A DNA stretch of 64,000 bases from Oscillospiraceae bacterium (GCA_902802045.1 CADCKQ010000006.1:40912-104911); one strand, 5' to 3'; positions 34,423 through 42,692 are shown, counted from the stretch's first letter. Made by a program: numbers and translations. The notes: generated from the letters alone by a model not told the origin.

Positions 34423-35237
34423 TATTCCGTAATCTCTTCCCTGAAATCGTCTGCCATCCAGACAAAACCGCCGGAGGGGACCGTTACGGATTCTTTCTTT
34501 ATTCTCTCACCGGTCATAAGGTCTCTGAAGGCTCCGAATTCTTTTCCGAAGTCCGCTGTTTTTTCCGTCTCGGAGAAATTGAATACGGCGATCAGCTTGT
34601 CGCCCTCGAAGTATCTCCATATGGCCAGCATTCCGCGATCCTTCAGGTCTAGCAGTCCTATTCCGGAGCTTTCGCTGAATGCTCTGCGCGAAGCTCTTAT
34701 TTCACGAAGCTGCTCTATTGCGGTAAAGACCTCATTCGATACGCTGCCTGTGACGCGGGCGGGCTTCTGCCCTTTTATGCTTTCGGGATATGTGAGCGCG
34801 CATTCATCGCTCTCCGTGACCAGAGGCTCACCCTTTAAAGTAAAGATAAACGCGTGGAGCATGATATGAAGCCTCACGGCCCATTCGAGCATAGCGCTGT
34901 CTCCCGAATACATAGCCGCCTCTATTCCGCAGAGAGAAGCCGTCGTCGAAACGAGTCTCGTTTCCCCGTCTTCCGAAACGGCCAGAATGCCTCTGGCGGG
35001 AGAACCGGGCAGTTTACCGCTGAAATAGCCGTTCAAAAACTCTCTGTGAGGTTCCTCGGACGATCCGATGCCTTTCAGAAAAACATAGTCAAGATCCCAT
35101 GAGATGCCCTCCCGGCAGCACAGGGTATTAACATGCCCGTCCGACAAGCCGGATGAGAACACTCTGGACAGCTCGAATCCGAGCAGTCTGGTATCTTTTG
35201 TCGCTACAGTATTCCAGAGCAAATCCGGAAGCCCCAT
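34422..35237 (-). pseudogene. N-terminally truncated amylosucrase-like (GH13) relic
   Basis: A 271-residue frame that aligns only with the second half of amylosucrase-type GH13 enzymes. It begins at the LLWNTVATKDTRL helix and continues through the segment where these enzymes have RCHDD, here changed to CCREG. It then keeps HREFLNGYFSGKLPGSPARG, a conserved-looking helix LHAFIFTLKGEPLVTESDE, and the C-terminal beta domain. The barrel half with the nucleophile Asp and acid/base Glu is missing, and only 22 bases separate it from the next gene, so it cannot be restored by a frameshift. Yet it has a strong GAGGAGG site and no internal stop, so it may still be made, as a sugar-binding remnant. Confidence 0.7.
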
Positions 35238-35259
35238 GCAGATCTCCTCCTCTGTTTTT

Positions 35260-35736
35260 TTATTTGTATATGGAGACTGTTCCCTCAGTCGAGCCGTTTT
35301 CGTAGAGAGGCAGGTCCGTAACTATGAAATCCTCATAGACCGTGCTGCCTCCGACTACGAGTATCTTTGCCGGGACCGTTTCACCTGTCTCCTCATATTT
35401 CAGTTCTATCTCGTCCCCGGGGTTTAAGATACCGGGCAGGACCCCTTTCGACGAAAATGTGATCTTTGTATATACCGTCTCCTCGCTCCAGGAGGATACT
35501 GATTCCGAATAACGTCTGAGATGATAAGGATCTCCGGAGGTGTCGAGCCACAAAAGCCCGTCGTATTTCTCCTCCGGTTCATATGGCGAAGTCATGCAGT
35601 CATACTCGAAGGTCGTCCCGAGAACAGACGTGAATTTAGTCTCGCCTTCAGAAATGTATACCGGCTTCGCGCTGCCGCAGGCGCAGAGAGCAAGGATAAG
35701 CGCAGTAAACAAAGACATAAGCAGAATCTTTTTCAT
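35260..35736 (-). CDS. Small lipoprotein of unknown function
   Basis: A 158-residue exported protein starting MKKILLMSLFTALILALCAC; the lipobox is LCAC. The mature part is beta-rich (VYISEGETKFTSVLGTTFEYD, GDEIELKYEETGETVPAKIL) and resembles no family I know. The ATG at 35736 is chosen because it starts the signal sequence. It lies 22 bases upstream of the amylosucrase relic on the same strand. Confidence 0.7.
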   Translation of the reverse strand: MKKILLMSLFTALILALCACGSAKPVYISEGETKFTSVLGTTFEYDCMTSPYEPEEKYDGLLWLDTSGDPYHLRRYSESVSSWSEETVYTKITFSSKGVLPGILNPGDEIELKYEETGETVPAKILVVGGSTVYEDFIVTDLPLYENGSTEGTVSIYK

Positions 35737-35834
35737 ATTTAACAGAATACCACGCAAAAGCTTGCGCCGCAATGGTAAATATAGTATATTTTTTATATGC
35801 AACCGATAAAAATGAAGGGGAAACCTGAATACTT

Positions 35835-36467
35835 ATGATCATCCGGGTGATATGCATCGGGAAATCAAAGCTTTCACCGCCCGAACACTGTACAGCCGGG
35901 CAGTTCGGAGCTTTCTGCAACGGAGTGGCCGAATTCCCGATAATCAAAGAAGATGTACCGAAAATGAAAAGCAGGGGTTATGATATTTATATCGCCCCGG
36001 GGAGAGCGGCTGCCCAGACCGCGGAGCTGTTTTTTGAAAACGCGGAAACAATAGAGGAACCTCAACTGTCTTCTCTGCCTTTGAAAGAGGATACGTCGAC
36101 CGGTAAAATCCGGTCAAGGAAATTCTGGGAGTTCCTGCTTTACCTGTGGTATACATTCGGCGCCGGTCATAAAGCGCTCTCGAAGCAGACGGAAGAGCTG
36201 CTGAAACGGCTGGAAGAGAAAGGCAAAAGCTGTATTCTTGTCTGCCCTCCCCAGGTTGCCCGGGTACTGCTCGGGAAGCTCAGAAACAGAAATTACGTTG
36301 TCACAAGAAGCGGCTCATTTTTCCCAAAACCGCTCGAACAGTTCCAGTTTACAAAACGGAACATGCACTGCGGCGGGTGCGGAAACAACTGCCTTCTCAC
36401 AAGCCCCGGCTGCGCCGTCGGAAAAGAGACCGCTTTAAAGCGCGGCATAAAACCGGATCAACAATAA
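35835..36467 (+). CDS. Degenerate histidine-phosphatase-like protein with a C-terminal Cys cluster
   Basis: A 210-residue protein. The middle echoes the phosphoglycerate-mutase fold (IYIAPGRAAAQTAELFF for the usual SPLxRAxxTAE, and CILVCPPQVARVLL for the usual second His region), but the catalytic RHG motif and both His are lost, so it should not be a phosphatase. The last 35 residues contain CGGCGNNCLLTSPGC, a CX2CX3CX6C pattern able to bind a metal or an iron-sulfur cluster. The function is unknown. It is monocistronic and followed by a strong terminator. Confidence 0.55.
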   Translation: MIIRVICIGKSKLSPPEHCTAGQFGAFCNGVAEFPIIKEDVPKMKSRGYDIYIAPGRAAAQTAELFFENAETIEEPQLSSLPLKEDTSTGKIRSRKFWEFLLYLWYTFGAGHKALSKQTEELLKRLEEKGKSCILVCPPQVARVLLGKLRNRNYVVTRSGSFFPKPLEQFQFTKRNMHCGGCGNNCLLTSPGCAVGKETALKRGIKPDQQ

Positions 36468-36496
36468 AACGGTCCCTTTTCCGGGACCGTTTTATT
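36463..36496. terminator. Strong bidirectional terminator
   Basis: AATAAAACGGTCCC (36463-36476), six-base loop, GGGACCGTTTTATT (36483-36496): a 14-base perfect stem with A and T flanks. Confidence 0.85.
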
Positions 36497-36584
36497 ATAT
36501 CCTAATTAGTTTACCATAATTATTTTATGTTAATAATAATCTGTACAATCATACACCGTATTATCAACTGACGTTTGTTCTAAA

Positions 36585-36615
36585 AGCCCGGTGAAGTATC
36601 CTTTTTCACTGGGCT
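36585..36615 (-). terminator. Hairpin with minus-strand T tract
   Basis: AGCCCGGTGAA (36585-36595) pairs with TTCACTGGGCT (36605-36615) with one G-T wobble. On the minus strand it is followed by TTTT, so it can stop leftward transcription from the 36.6-37.2 kb region. Confidence 0.55.
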
Positions 36616-36669
36616 ATGGTCTGTAATGCTATTCTCCGAGAAACCTCTGCCACCAGTTGTTTGCACTAC

Positions 36670-36925
36670 GCTGATATATTTTAAAGGTCACTTTCTTAGT
36701 GCCACCCTAGCACAAATTTGAGAAGCTGTTCACTTCTAATACTTTTTTCAGCATCCTATACAAAAATATCTTGCCTGTTTTGTGCAAAGCGCCAAATCTG
36801 ATCGTCATATACTCTGTCGTTATATTAAGACCAAATGTCGCGATGCAACAGGCAGGCGGTATTCTCCGTGCCAAAGCCTGATTTGAAGTTCTTAATTCAA
36901 TATACTCCCGCGGAAAGGAAAGAAA
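36670..36925 (-). repeat. Possible repeat-element remnant with an open minus-strand frame
   Basis: A minus-strand frame stays open for about 75 codons (pieces: PREYIELRTSNQALARRI, ITTEYMTIRFGALHKTGKI, MLKKVLEVNSFSNL) and then stops. It has no ribosome binding site or natural start and is basic and Cys-containing. It abuts the 18-base hairpin at 36925-36970. Such non-start frames beside hairpins suggest a dispersed repeat rather than a gene; copy number in the genome would decide. Confidence 0.35.
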
Positions 36926-36970
36926 GCGAATATATATGTGCCGATTTCTAAAGGCACATATATATTCGCT
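36925..36970. repeat. 18-base perfect inverted repeat
   Basis: AGCGAATATATATGTGCC (36925-36942) and its exact complement (36953-36970) enclose a 10-base loop. With one bulged base the pairing extends further through GAAAGAA/TTCTTTC. This is longer than normal terminators here. Confidence 0.75.
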
Positions 36971-36980
36971 ATTCTTTCAG

Positions 36981-37124
36981 TCAAAAAACGAACGAAACTA
37001 ACTTTTTATATAAGGTTGTTTCGTTCGAATTTCCCCCAAGGATACCTGCTGCTTTGGCAGGGACTGTGTTGTCCTGATACGAGATCGCGTATGTCCCGTT
37101 GCCCAGATCTGTCAGTTCGTACAT
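36981..37124 (-). CDS. Doubtful small open frame
   Basis: A 47-residue frame (MYELTDLGNGTYAISYQDN at the start, ending YKKLVSFVF) with a weak GGAAG site. The first part reads like a surface-protein beta repeat, but its last codons run into a hairpin (36989-37027) followed by T6 that looks like a terminator. It may be the remains of a longer gene. No family was recognised. Confidence 0.25.
   Translation of the reverse strand: MYELTDLGNGTYAISYQDNTVPAKAAGILGGNSNETTLYKKLVSFVF
36989..37027 (-). terminator. Hairpin with minus-strand T6
   Basis: CGAACGAAAC (36989-36998) and GTTTCGTTCG (37018-37027) form a 10-base perfect stem. Leftward reading meets TTTTTT directly after it. Confidence 0.6.
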
Positions 37125-37170
37125 GGCGTCGTTCTTCCGTACTATAGTGTGTTTCTTCCGAAGAACCGGA

Positions 37171-37469
37171 TGACAGCATATAAGACGATGACAGCTCGAT
37201 AATCTTGCTGTCATCGCTCAAAGCATTGAAAACACAGGATTGATGACAGGGTGACAGCTAAGTTGCTGCTGTCACCTTTTTTATTGTGTTTTAAACTGAT
37301 GACAGCTTGGGGGTATATGCCGTTTCAGCTGTCACCTGTCACCGGCCCTTGCAGCCCAGCGGTTTGACGGGTGACAGTTGCTTTTCCGTGCTGTCACCCC
37401 TGTATAAGCTGTCATAGTGGTTGTCCGAAAAAGAATAACATTTCATGACAGGTCATTTTTCACCTGTCA
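37171..37469. repeat. Cluster of 14 TGACAG/CTGTCA motifs
   Basis: TGACAG occurs at 37171, 37189, 37244, 37252, 37300, 37372 and 37446; CTGTCA at 37208, 37269, 37329, 37336, 37391, 37409 and 37464. Seven copies on each strand within 300 bases is far above the chance level of well under one. Many are extended to GGTGACAGC. Pairs of opposite copies can form hairpins. Confidence 0.85.
37250..37282 (+). terminator. Hairpin with T6 inside the TGACAG cluster
   Basis: GGTGACAGC (37250-37258), nine-base loop, GCTGTCACC (37268-37276), TTTTTT (37277-37282). It is a textbook intrinsic terminator built from two cluster motifs. Confidence 0.7.
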
Positions 37470-37487
37470 TACCCCGTTAGATGCGAT

Positions 37488-37521
37488 CATCTCCGGTACC
37501 GTCTTTCGGGCACCGGAGATG
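37488..37521 (-). terminator. Hairpin after the rnf operon
   Basis: CATCTCCGGT (37488-37497) and ACCGGAGATG (37512-37521) form a perfect 10-base stem 40 bases beyond the rnfB stop. No T tract follows on the minus strand, so termination would be inefficient or assisted. Confidence 0.4.
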
Positions 37522-37561
37522 TGAAGATATTTTCATTCGCGAGAGTTGAGATAAGATGCTG

Positions 37562-38374
37562 TTACACAGCTTGGGACTGTTTGCCGAACCAGTTGATGAT
37601 ATGTCTCGGGCAGACGTCCGCGCAGTGTCCGCAGCCGACGCACTTGGCGGGATCCACCGTGGCGAGATTGTCTTTTACGACTATCGCGTCCGCCGGGCAC
37701 TCTCTCTGGCACTTCATGCAGCCGATACAGCCGAAATCGCAGATCTTCATGACTCTTGCTCCCTTGTCTTTGTTGGAGCAGGCGGGAACAACCTTCTGGG
37801 ATTCCGGAATCAGCTTTATGATACTCTTCGGGCAGGCATCTGCGCAGGCGCCGCAGCCCACACAGTTGTAGCGGTCGACCTTCGCGATTCCGTCAACAAT
37901 ATGCATGGCGTCGAACTTGCAGGCCTTTACGCAGTTGCCGAGACCTATGCACGCGAATGTGCAGGTCTTGTTGCTCTTGCCGCCGAAAAGCATGGCGGCG
38001 CGGCAATCTTTGGGTCCCGTGTAATTGAAGCGCATTTCCGCATGTCCTTCCGTTCCCGAGCAGGGAACGAAGGCGACCATTTTTTCGGAAGCCCCGGCAG
38101 TCACGCCCATGATCTCGGCGACCGCGGCTGCTGTAGCAGCTCCGCCGGCAACGCACTTGTTTGTGGGAGCTTCGCCTCTGGCGACTGCAGCCGCATATCC
38201 GTCACATCCGGGATATCCGCATCCGCCGCAGTTAGCGCCGGCTAGAGCCGCTCTGACCTTTTCCTGTTTCGGGTCGACATCTACGTGAAATATCTTTGAA
38301 GCAAACGCGAGCAGCGCGCCGAAGATGCCTCCGGTCACTCCAAGCACGAGCATGGACAAAAGTATTGTTTTCAT
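37562..38374 (-). CDS. rnfB: Rnf complex subunit B
   Basis: A 270-residue iron-sulfur subunit. An N-terminal membrane helix is followed by a [4Fe-4S] motif in CGGCGYPGCDGYA. Further ferredoxin-type motifs follow: CVGCGACADACPKS, CIGCMKCQRECPAD and CVGCGHCADVCPRH. It takes electrons from reduced ferredoxin and passes them into the complex. It is the last gene of the operon, 13 bases after rnfA. Confidence 0.95.
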   Translation of the reverse strand: MKTILLSMLVLGVTGGIFGALLAFASKIFHVDVDPKQEKVRAALAGANCGGCGYPGCDGYAAAVARGEAPTNKCVAGGAATAAAVAEIMGVTAGASEKMVAFVPCSGTEGHAEMRFNYTGPKDCRAAMLFGGKSNKTCTFACIGLGNCVKACKFDAMHIVDGIAKVDRYNCVGCGACADACPKSIIKLIPESQKVVPACSNKDKGARVMKICDFGCIGCMKCQRECPADAIVVKDNLATVDPAKCVGCGHCADVCPRHIINWFGKQSQAV

Positions 38375-38387
38375 ATCCCTGCCCTCC

Positions 38388-38972
38388 TTATACGATCTTC
38401 ATGCCGCTGAAGCCCATGAAGGCCAGCGCCAGAAGGCCTGCGGATACAAGGCAGATCGGGAATCCCTCGAAGCATTCGGGATAGTCAGAGAAGGCTATTC
38501 TTTCACGCACGGACGCGAAGAGCACTATTGCCAGCATGAAGCCAAGGCCGCCGGTTATGCCGTATACTACAGATTCTATGAAGTTGTAATTGTTCTGTAC
38601 GTTCAGCAGAACGACGCCGAGGACCGCGCAGTTTGTCGTGATAAGCGGAAGATAGATGCCCAGTGCAGAATAAAGCGAGGGCACGGCTTTCTTCAGGAAC
38701 ATCTCAACGAATTGCACCAGAGCCGCGATAACAAGGATGAAGGTCAGAGTCTGAAGGAATTCAAGCCCCATAACGACCAGAATGTATTCGTTTACGACCC
38801 AGCATATCGCACTCGCGAGACCCATGACAAACACAACGGCAAGACCCATACCCGTCGCGGTATCGACTTTGTTCGAGCAGCCGAGGAAGGGGCAGCATCC
38901 GAGAAATTGAGCAAAGATAAAGTTGTTGGTCAGTATAGCGGCGAGTGAAATTGAAATAACAGTGGTAAACAT
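38388..38972 (-). CDS. rnfA: Rnf complex subunit A
   Basis: A 194-residue protein with six helices of the RnfA/NqrE family; it has the conserved NNFIFAQFLGCCPFLGCS with Cys that hold an intramembrane [2Fe-2S] centre, paired with RnfE. It overlaps rnfE by one base. Confidence 0.95.
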   Translation of the reverse strand: MFTTVISISLAAILTNNFIFAQFLGCCPFLGCSNKVDTATGMGLAVVFVMGLASAICWVVNEYILVVMGLEFLQTLTFILVIAALVQFVEMFLKKAVPSLYSALGIYLPLITTNCAVLGVVLLNVQNNYNFIESVVYGITGGLGFMLAIVLFASVRERIAFSDYPECFEGFPICLVSAGLLALAFMGFSGMKIV

Positions 38973-39682
38973 TATGCCTCAGCCTCCTTTCTCTCCGCTT
39001 CTTCCAGTACAAGACGGGCTGCAAGCTCTTTTTTCTTTTTCGATTTCTTCAGGGCGTACTGCATTACGGCTATAAGCATTCCGAGCGTTATAAAGCCGCC
39101 GAACGGGAGATTGAGTATAGACGCTCCGTATTCGGCCGGGAAGATCTGAACGCCGGAGCCTGTACCGTCGAGCGTAAACCTGAAGCCGTTGGCAACGTCG
39201 ATCAGTCCCCCGCCGAAACGGCCCGAACCGAGAAGCTCACGCGCTACGCACATAATGATAAGCACGCATGTGTAACCGAAGCCCTGGAATATTCCGTCGA
39301 AGAAGGATGCCCCGACCGTATTTTTCTGGCAGAATGCTTCTGCCCTGCCGATAATGATGCAGTTGACGACGATAAGCGGGATGAAGACGCCCAGTGATTT
39401 TGAAAGCGCCGGAATGAAGGCCTGCAGGAGCAGATCCACTATCGTAACAAATCCCGCGATAACAACAACGAATATGGCAAGTCTGATCTCGTTCGGTATG
39501 ATCTTTCTCAGCGCAGAAATAACGACGTTGCAGCACGTGAGGATTATCAGGACCGAAAGTCCCATTCCGATTCCGTTGAACAGCGTTGTCGTGATGGCCA
39601 TTGTGGCGCACATTCCTATCTGCTGCACAAGGACGGGGTTATTGGTGATCAAACCTTCTTTAAACTGATTTTTAATATTCAT
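38972..39682 (-). CDS. rnfE: Rnf complex subunit E
   Basis: About 236 residues, starting MNIKNQFKEGLITNNPVLVQ at 39682. That ATG follows GAGGAGG and avoids overlap with rnfG. It has six helices of the RnfE/NqrD family with the Cys-containing IGMCATMAIT segment, plus a Lys-rich cytoplasmic C-terminus. It partners RnfA in the transmembrane electron step. Confidence 0.94.
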   Translation of the reverse strand: MNIKNQFKEGLITNNPVLVQQIGMCATMAITTTLFNGIGMGLSVLIILTCCNVVISALRKIIPNEIRLAIFVVVIAGFVTIVDLLLQAFIPALSKSLGVFIPLIVVNCIIIGRAEAFCQKNTVGASFFDGIFQGFGYTCVLIIMCVARELLGSGRFGGGLIDVANGFRFTLDGTGSGVQIFPAEYGASILNLPFGGFITLGMLIAVMQYALKKSKKKKELAARLVLEEAERKEAEA

Positions 39683-39696
39683 ATTCCCATGCCTCC

Positions 39697-40239
39697 TCAA
39701 CCGAGTGCCATGACCGCGCGGATCGCGGTGGCGACCGCGGTGGTAACTGCGTTGGACGTGATAGTAGCACCGGAGAGAGCATCTATGGCGCCTCCGAATT
39801 TAGACAGCGCAACACTTTCATCAGCGCCGACGAACTGTGCGCGGAAGTTGCGCCCGACGTCGGATTCCGCGGCGGCATTTGCTCCGAGTCCGGATGTTTC
39901 AGAGTGGTCAATGATTGAAATGCCTGTGCAGGTGTAGTCCGGAGCGACGCCGACGGCTATGGTGATGAGTCCCTGAGCTCCGGAGACGGTAAGCTCAACA
40001 ACGTGACCCGCGCCGTTTGTCGCGCGGCTGATCTTGTCCACGGTCGGAAAATCAGACATATCCGCTTCCACGAGGTCATATCCGTCAGCCTTAAGCACCG
40101 TGGAATACGCCGCTATCGTTGCCAACCTGTTAATCTCGGCGATGCGGTCCTTGGTAAGCTCATTGATTCCGCCGAGAATTCCTGCAGTAACAGCGCAGAC
40201 AAGGAACAGGACCAAAGCAAGCTTCAGTATCTTATTCAT
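39697..40239 (-). CDS. rnfG: Rnf complex subunit G
   Basis: A 180-residue subunit with one N-terminal helix (ILKLALVLFLVCAVTAGIL) and an extracytoplasmic domain carrying the flavinylation motif ALSGATITS, whose Thr takes covalent FMN. It overlaps rnfD by four bases. Confidence 0.95.
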   Translation of the reverse strand: MNKILKLALVLFLVCAVTAGILGGINELTKDRIAEINRLATIAAYSTVLKADGYDLVEADMSDFPTVDKISRATNGAGHVVELTVSGAQGLITIAVGVAPDYTCTGISIIDHSETSGLGANAAAESDVGRNFRAQFVGADESVALSKFGGAIDALSGATITSNAVTTAVATAIRAVMALG

Positions 40240-41261
40240 TTTGCCGCCTCCTTTGCTGCTTTCTTCGAGGCTTTGGCTGCTTTGACATCTTCCCTGCTCA
40301 CACCGAACTGCCTGTTGTTGAATGCCTTATCTATTGCCCAGGTGCAGAGGTTCATGATCAGGATCGCATAAGAACAGCCTTCTGGGAAACTGCCGAAATA
40401 ACGGATAAGCATTGTGATCGCGCCGCAGCCGATACCGTATATGATCTGCCCTTTAGCCGTTATCGGGCTGGTCACGTAGTCGGTGGCCATGAAGAATCCG
40501 TTGAGGATAACGCCGCCGCACAGAATGTTGTAGAGCATCCAGTTGCCGTGATCCATCGTGGCGGAACCTGCGATCAGGGATACTACAGCAACTGTTCCTA
40601 TAAACGAAAGCGGAATGCGCCAGGAGATCACCTTGCGGATTATAAGATATATGCCGCCTATTGTAAGCAGCAGGGCACTGACCTCGCCAAGTGTTCCGGG
40701 CATCGTCCCAAGAAAGACGGATTTTAAAGTGAAGAATTCCGGAACTTCCTGTCCCCCGTACATATATGTCAGAGGAGTAGCCATGCTGATTGCGTCGACC
40801 TCTTTCGCCAGAGAACGGGGCACCGCATAAGAGCTCATTATTGTGGCATATGAAGCCATCAGAAACGCTCGTCCGGCAAGAGCGGGGTTAAGGAAGTTCT
40901 TTCCGATGCCGCCGTACAGCTGCTTTACAATAACAATCGCAAAGAAGCAGCCGATGACCGCTACCCAGGCCGGGGCCGTGGGCGGGAGCGTCATTGCAAG
41001 CATAAGGCCGGTGACCACGGCAGAGAGATCTCCGATGCTCGAGTCCTTGTGAAGGAGCTTGCGGTATCCCCATTCAAAGAATACGGAGGAACATACGGAT
41101 ACGACAAGCAGAATCAGAGATTTCATCCCGAACTGCCAGACCGCCCATACAGAAGCGGGAATCAGCGCGATTATCACATCGAGCATTATCGAGCTTGTAT
41201 TTCTTGCGGTCCTCTCCTGAGGCTGGTATGCAACGTCAAGTATAAGTTTGTCGTTTTTCAT
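40236..41261 (-). CDS. rnfD: Rnf complex subunit D
   Basis: A 341-residue polytopic subunit of the RnfD/NqrB family, with about nine helices. The covalent-FMN motif is SMATPLTYM, with the Thr of MAT as the probable attachment site. It forms the ion path, which in clostridia moves sodium or protons. The C-terminal tail is Ala/Lys-rich. It overlaps both neighbours by four bases. Confidence 0.94.
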   Translation of the reverse strand: MKNDKLILDVAYQPQERTARNTSSIMLDVIIALIPASVWAVWQFGMKSLILLVVSVCSSVFFEWGYRKLLHKDSSIGDLSAVVTGLMLAMTLPPTAPAWVAVIGCFFAIVIVKQLYGGIGKNFLNPALAGRAFLMASYATIMSSYAVPRSLAKEVDAISMATPLTYMYGGQEVPEFFTLKSVFLGTMPGTLGEVSALLLTIGGIYLIIRKVISWRIPLSFIGTVAVVSLIAGSATMDHGNWMLYNILCGGVILNGFFMATDYVTSPITAKGQIIYGIGCGAITMLIRYFGSFPEGCSYAILIMNLCTWAIDKAFNNRQFGVSREDVKAAKASKKAAKEAAK

Positions 41262-42610
41262 TTCCCGGCCTCCTTTGCCGCTGCAGCCTCAGCCGCAGCC
41301 TTTTCTTTTGCCGCTTTTGCCTGGAACATCAGTTTCGCGGTCTTGAACGCGTGTGTCAGAGGCATTCTGGCCGGGCAGTTGTACGAACAGCTGCCGCATT
41401 CTATGCAGTCGGTGATGTGATATCTGCTCATTCCTTCGAAATCGCCCTTGGAGTAGTACATATACATAAGGCAGGGCTGCAGATGCATCGGGCAGACCGT
41501 TGTGCACTTTCCGCATCTGATACATGTCGGGTTTTTGACCATACGGTCTTCTTTTTTCGTAAAATACAAAACGCCGGCAGTCCCCTTTATTGTCGGAGCC
41601 TCCAGAGACGTAGCGCAAATACCCATCATCGGGCCGCCGAGAACCACTTTCCTGAGGTCATGGTATCCTCCACACTGTTCCGCGAGATACCCGAGCGGCG
41701 TTCCGACTCTTGTAAGAGCGTTTGCCTTCTGATTCATGGCGCTTCCCGCGACCGTGACGATCCTCTCTATGACCGGCTTTCCCTCATAGCAGGCCTGATA
41801 GATGGCGTAGCAAGTGCGGGTCGAGATGACCGTGCATCCGACTCCTGCGGGCAGTCCGCCCGGTTTTACTTCCCTTCCGGTTATGGCCTTGATCTGGTGC
41901 TTTTCGCTTCCCTGCGGATACTTCACCTCTTCGGGAACTATCTCTATGCCGTATTTCTCGGGATGGAAGGAATTAAGGATATCGATTGCGTCCTGCTTGT
42001 TGACCTCTATTCCGTAATAAGCCTTGTCGAGACCCGCGGCGATCCTTGCACACTCAATGCCTTTGAGCAGCTGCTCCGGATATGTGCGCATGGTAATATG
42101 GTCACCGTTCAAATAAGGCTCACACTCGGCTCCGTTGATTATCAGCGTGTCGACCTTTCCGAGTCCGCTTTTGATCTTGAATGCAGTCGGAAACATGGCG
42201 CCGCCCATTCCGACTATCCCTGCGTCGCGCATCCTCTGAAGGATCGCTTCACCGTTTTTCAGTTCCTCTTCAGTCAGCGGTGCAAGATCCGTGCATGGAG
42301 TGTCTTGGTGGTCGTTTTCGATCACGACAGCCGGGATCAGATCGCCCAGAGGATGAGGGCGGGGCTCCACTGCAATGACTTTGCCCGAAACTGAAGCATG
42401 TACCGGCGCGGAAACGGGAGCATCGCCATTCTCCCCTATCTTCTGCCCCATCTTCACATAGTCACCCACCTGCACAAGGGGCTTGTTCGGAGCTCCTATA
42501 TGCTGTATGAGCGGAATGACGACCTGGTCGGGCGGGGCAATAACAGTAACCGGCACATCCGGGAACTTGTTATAGTTCGGGTGCACACCGCCCTTAAAAG
42601 TTTTTGGCAT
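41258..42610 (-). CDS. rnfC: Rnf complex subunit C
   Basis: About 450 residues starting MPKTFKGGVHPNYNKFPDVP; the ATG at 42610 fits its GAGGTGA site better than the in-frame GTG nine bases upstream. The peripheral NADH-oxidoreductase subunit shows an N-terminal barrel-sandwich, the FMN/NAD domain (NGAECEPYLNGDH) and two [4Fe-4S] motifs (CIRCGKCTTVCPMH, CIECGSCSYNCPA). It reduces NAD+ with electrons from ferredoxin. First gene of the operon. Confidence 0.95.
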   Translation of the reverse strand: MPKTFKGGVHPNYNKFPDVPVTVIAPPDQVVIPLIQHIGAPNKPLVQVGDYVKMGQKIGENGDAPVSAPVHASVSGKVIAVEPRPHPLGDLIPAVVIENDHQDTPCTDLAPLTEEELKNGEAILQRMRDAGIVGMGGAMFPTAFKIKSGLGKVDTLIINGAECEPYLNGDHITMRTYPEQLLKGIECARIAAGLDKAYYGIEVNKQDAIDILNSFHPEKYGIEIVPEEVKYPQGSEKHQIKAITGREVKPGGLPAGVGCTVISTRTCYAIYQACYEGKPVIERIVTVAGSAMNQKANALTRVGTPLGYLAEQCGGYHDLRKVVLGGPMMGICATSLEAPTIKGTAGVLYFTKKEDRMVKNPTCIRCGKCTTVCPMHLQPCLMYMYYSKGDFEGMSRYHITDCIECGSCSYNCPARMPLTHAFKTAKLMFQAKAAKEKAAAEAAAAKEAGK

Positions 42611-42663
42611 AAGCTTCACCTCGATAACCTGATATGTTTTAACAAAGTGTTAACAATATGAAA

Positions 42664-42692
42664 ATAATACCAAATACCGCCGCTTATATCAA
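42664..42692 (-). promoter_or_regulatory. Promoter of the rnf operon
   Basis: Minus-strand TTGATA (42687-42692), 17-base spacer, TATTAT (42664-42669), about 45 bases before the rnfC start. Confidence 0.7.

Larger units (their letters stand above)
36497..37561. other. 1.1 kb region without a convincing gene
   Basis: No protein of recognisable family is encoded. The region holds several hairpins, an open minus-strand frame at about 36670-36925 without a good start, a doubtful small frame at 36981-37124, and a dense cluster of TGACAG/CTGTCA at 37171-37469. The composition shifts along it (AT-rich left, mixed right). It looks like accumulated repeat or mobile-element debris between the phosphatase-like gene and the rnf operon. 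Confidence 0.6.

Noticed and set aside
34422..35237. Sequencing frameshift splitting a full amylosucrase gene
   Set aside because: The missing N-terminal half is not present in any frame upstream; a different lipoprotein gene occupies that position 22 bases away.
37171..37469. CRISPR-like array
   Set aside because: The repeated unit is only six to nine bases, occurs in both orientations and has irregular spacing. There are no spacers of constant length and no cas genes.
36497..37561. Intact insertion sequence or transposase gene
   Set aside because: No DDE or serine recombinase motif, no pair of terminal inverted repeats enclosing a coding region, and no target duplication was found.
41351..42394. 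Plus-strand frame opposite rnfC
   Set aside because: It overlaps the whole conserved rnfC sequence and lacks a ribosome binding site.
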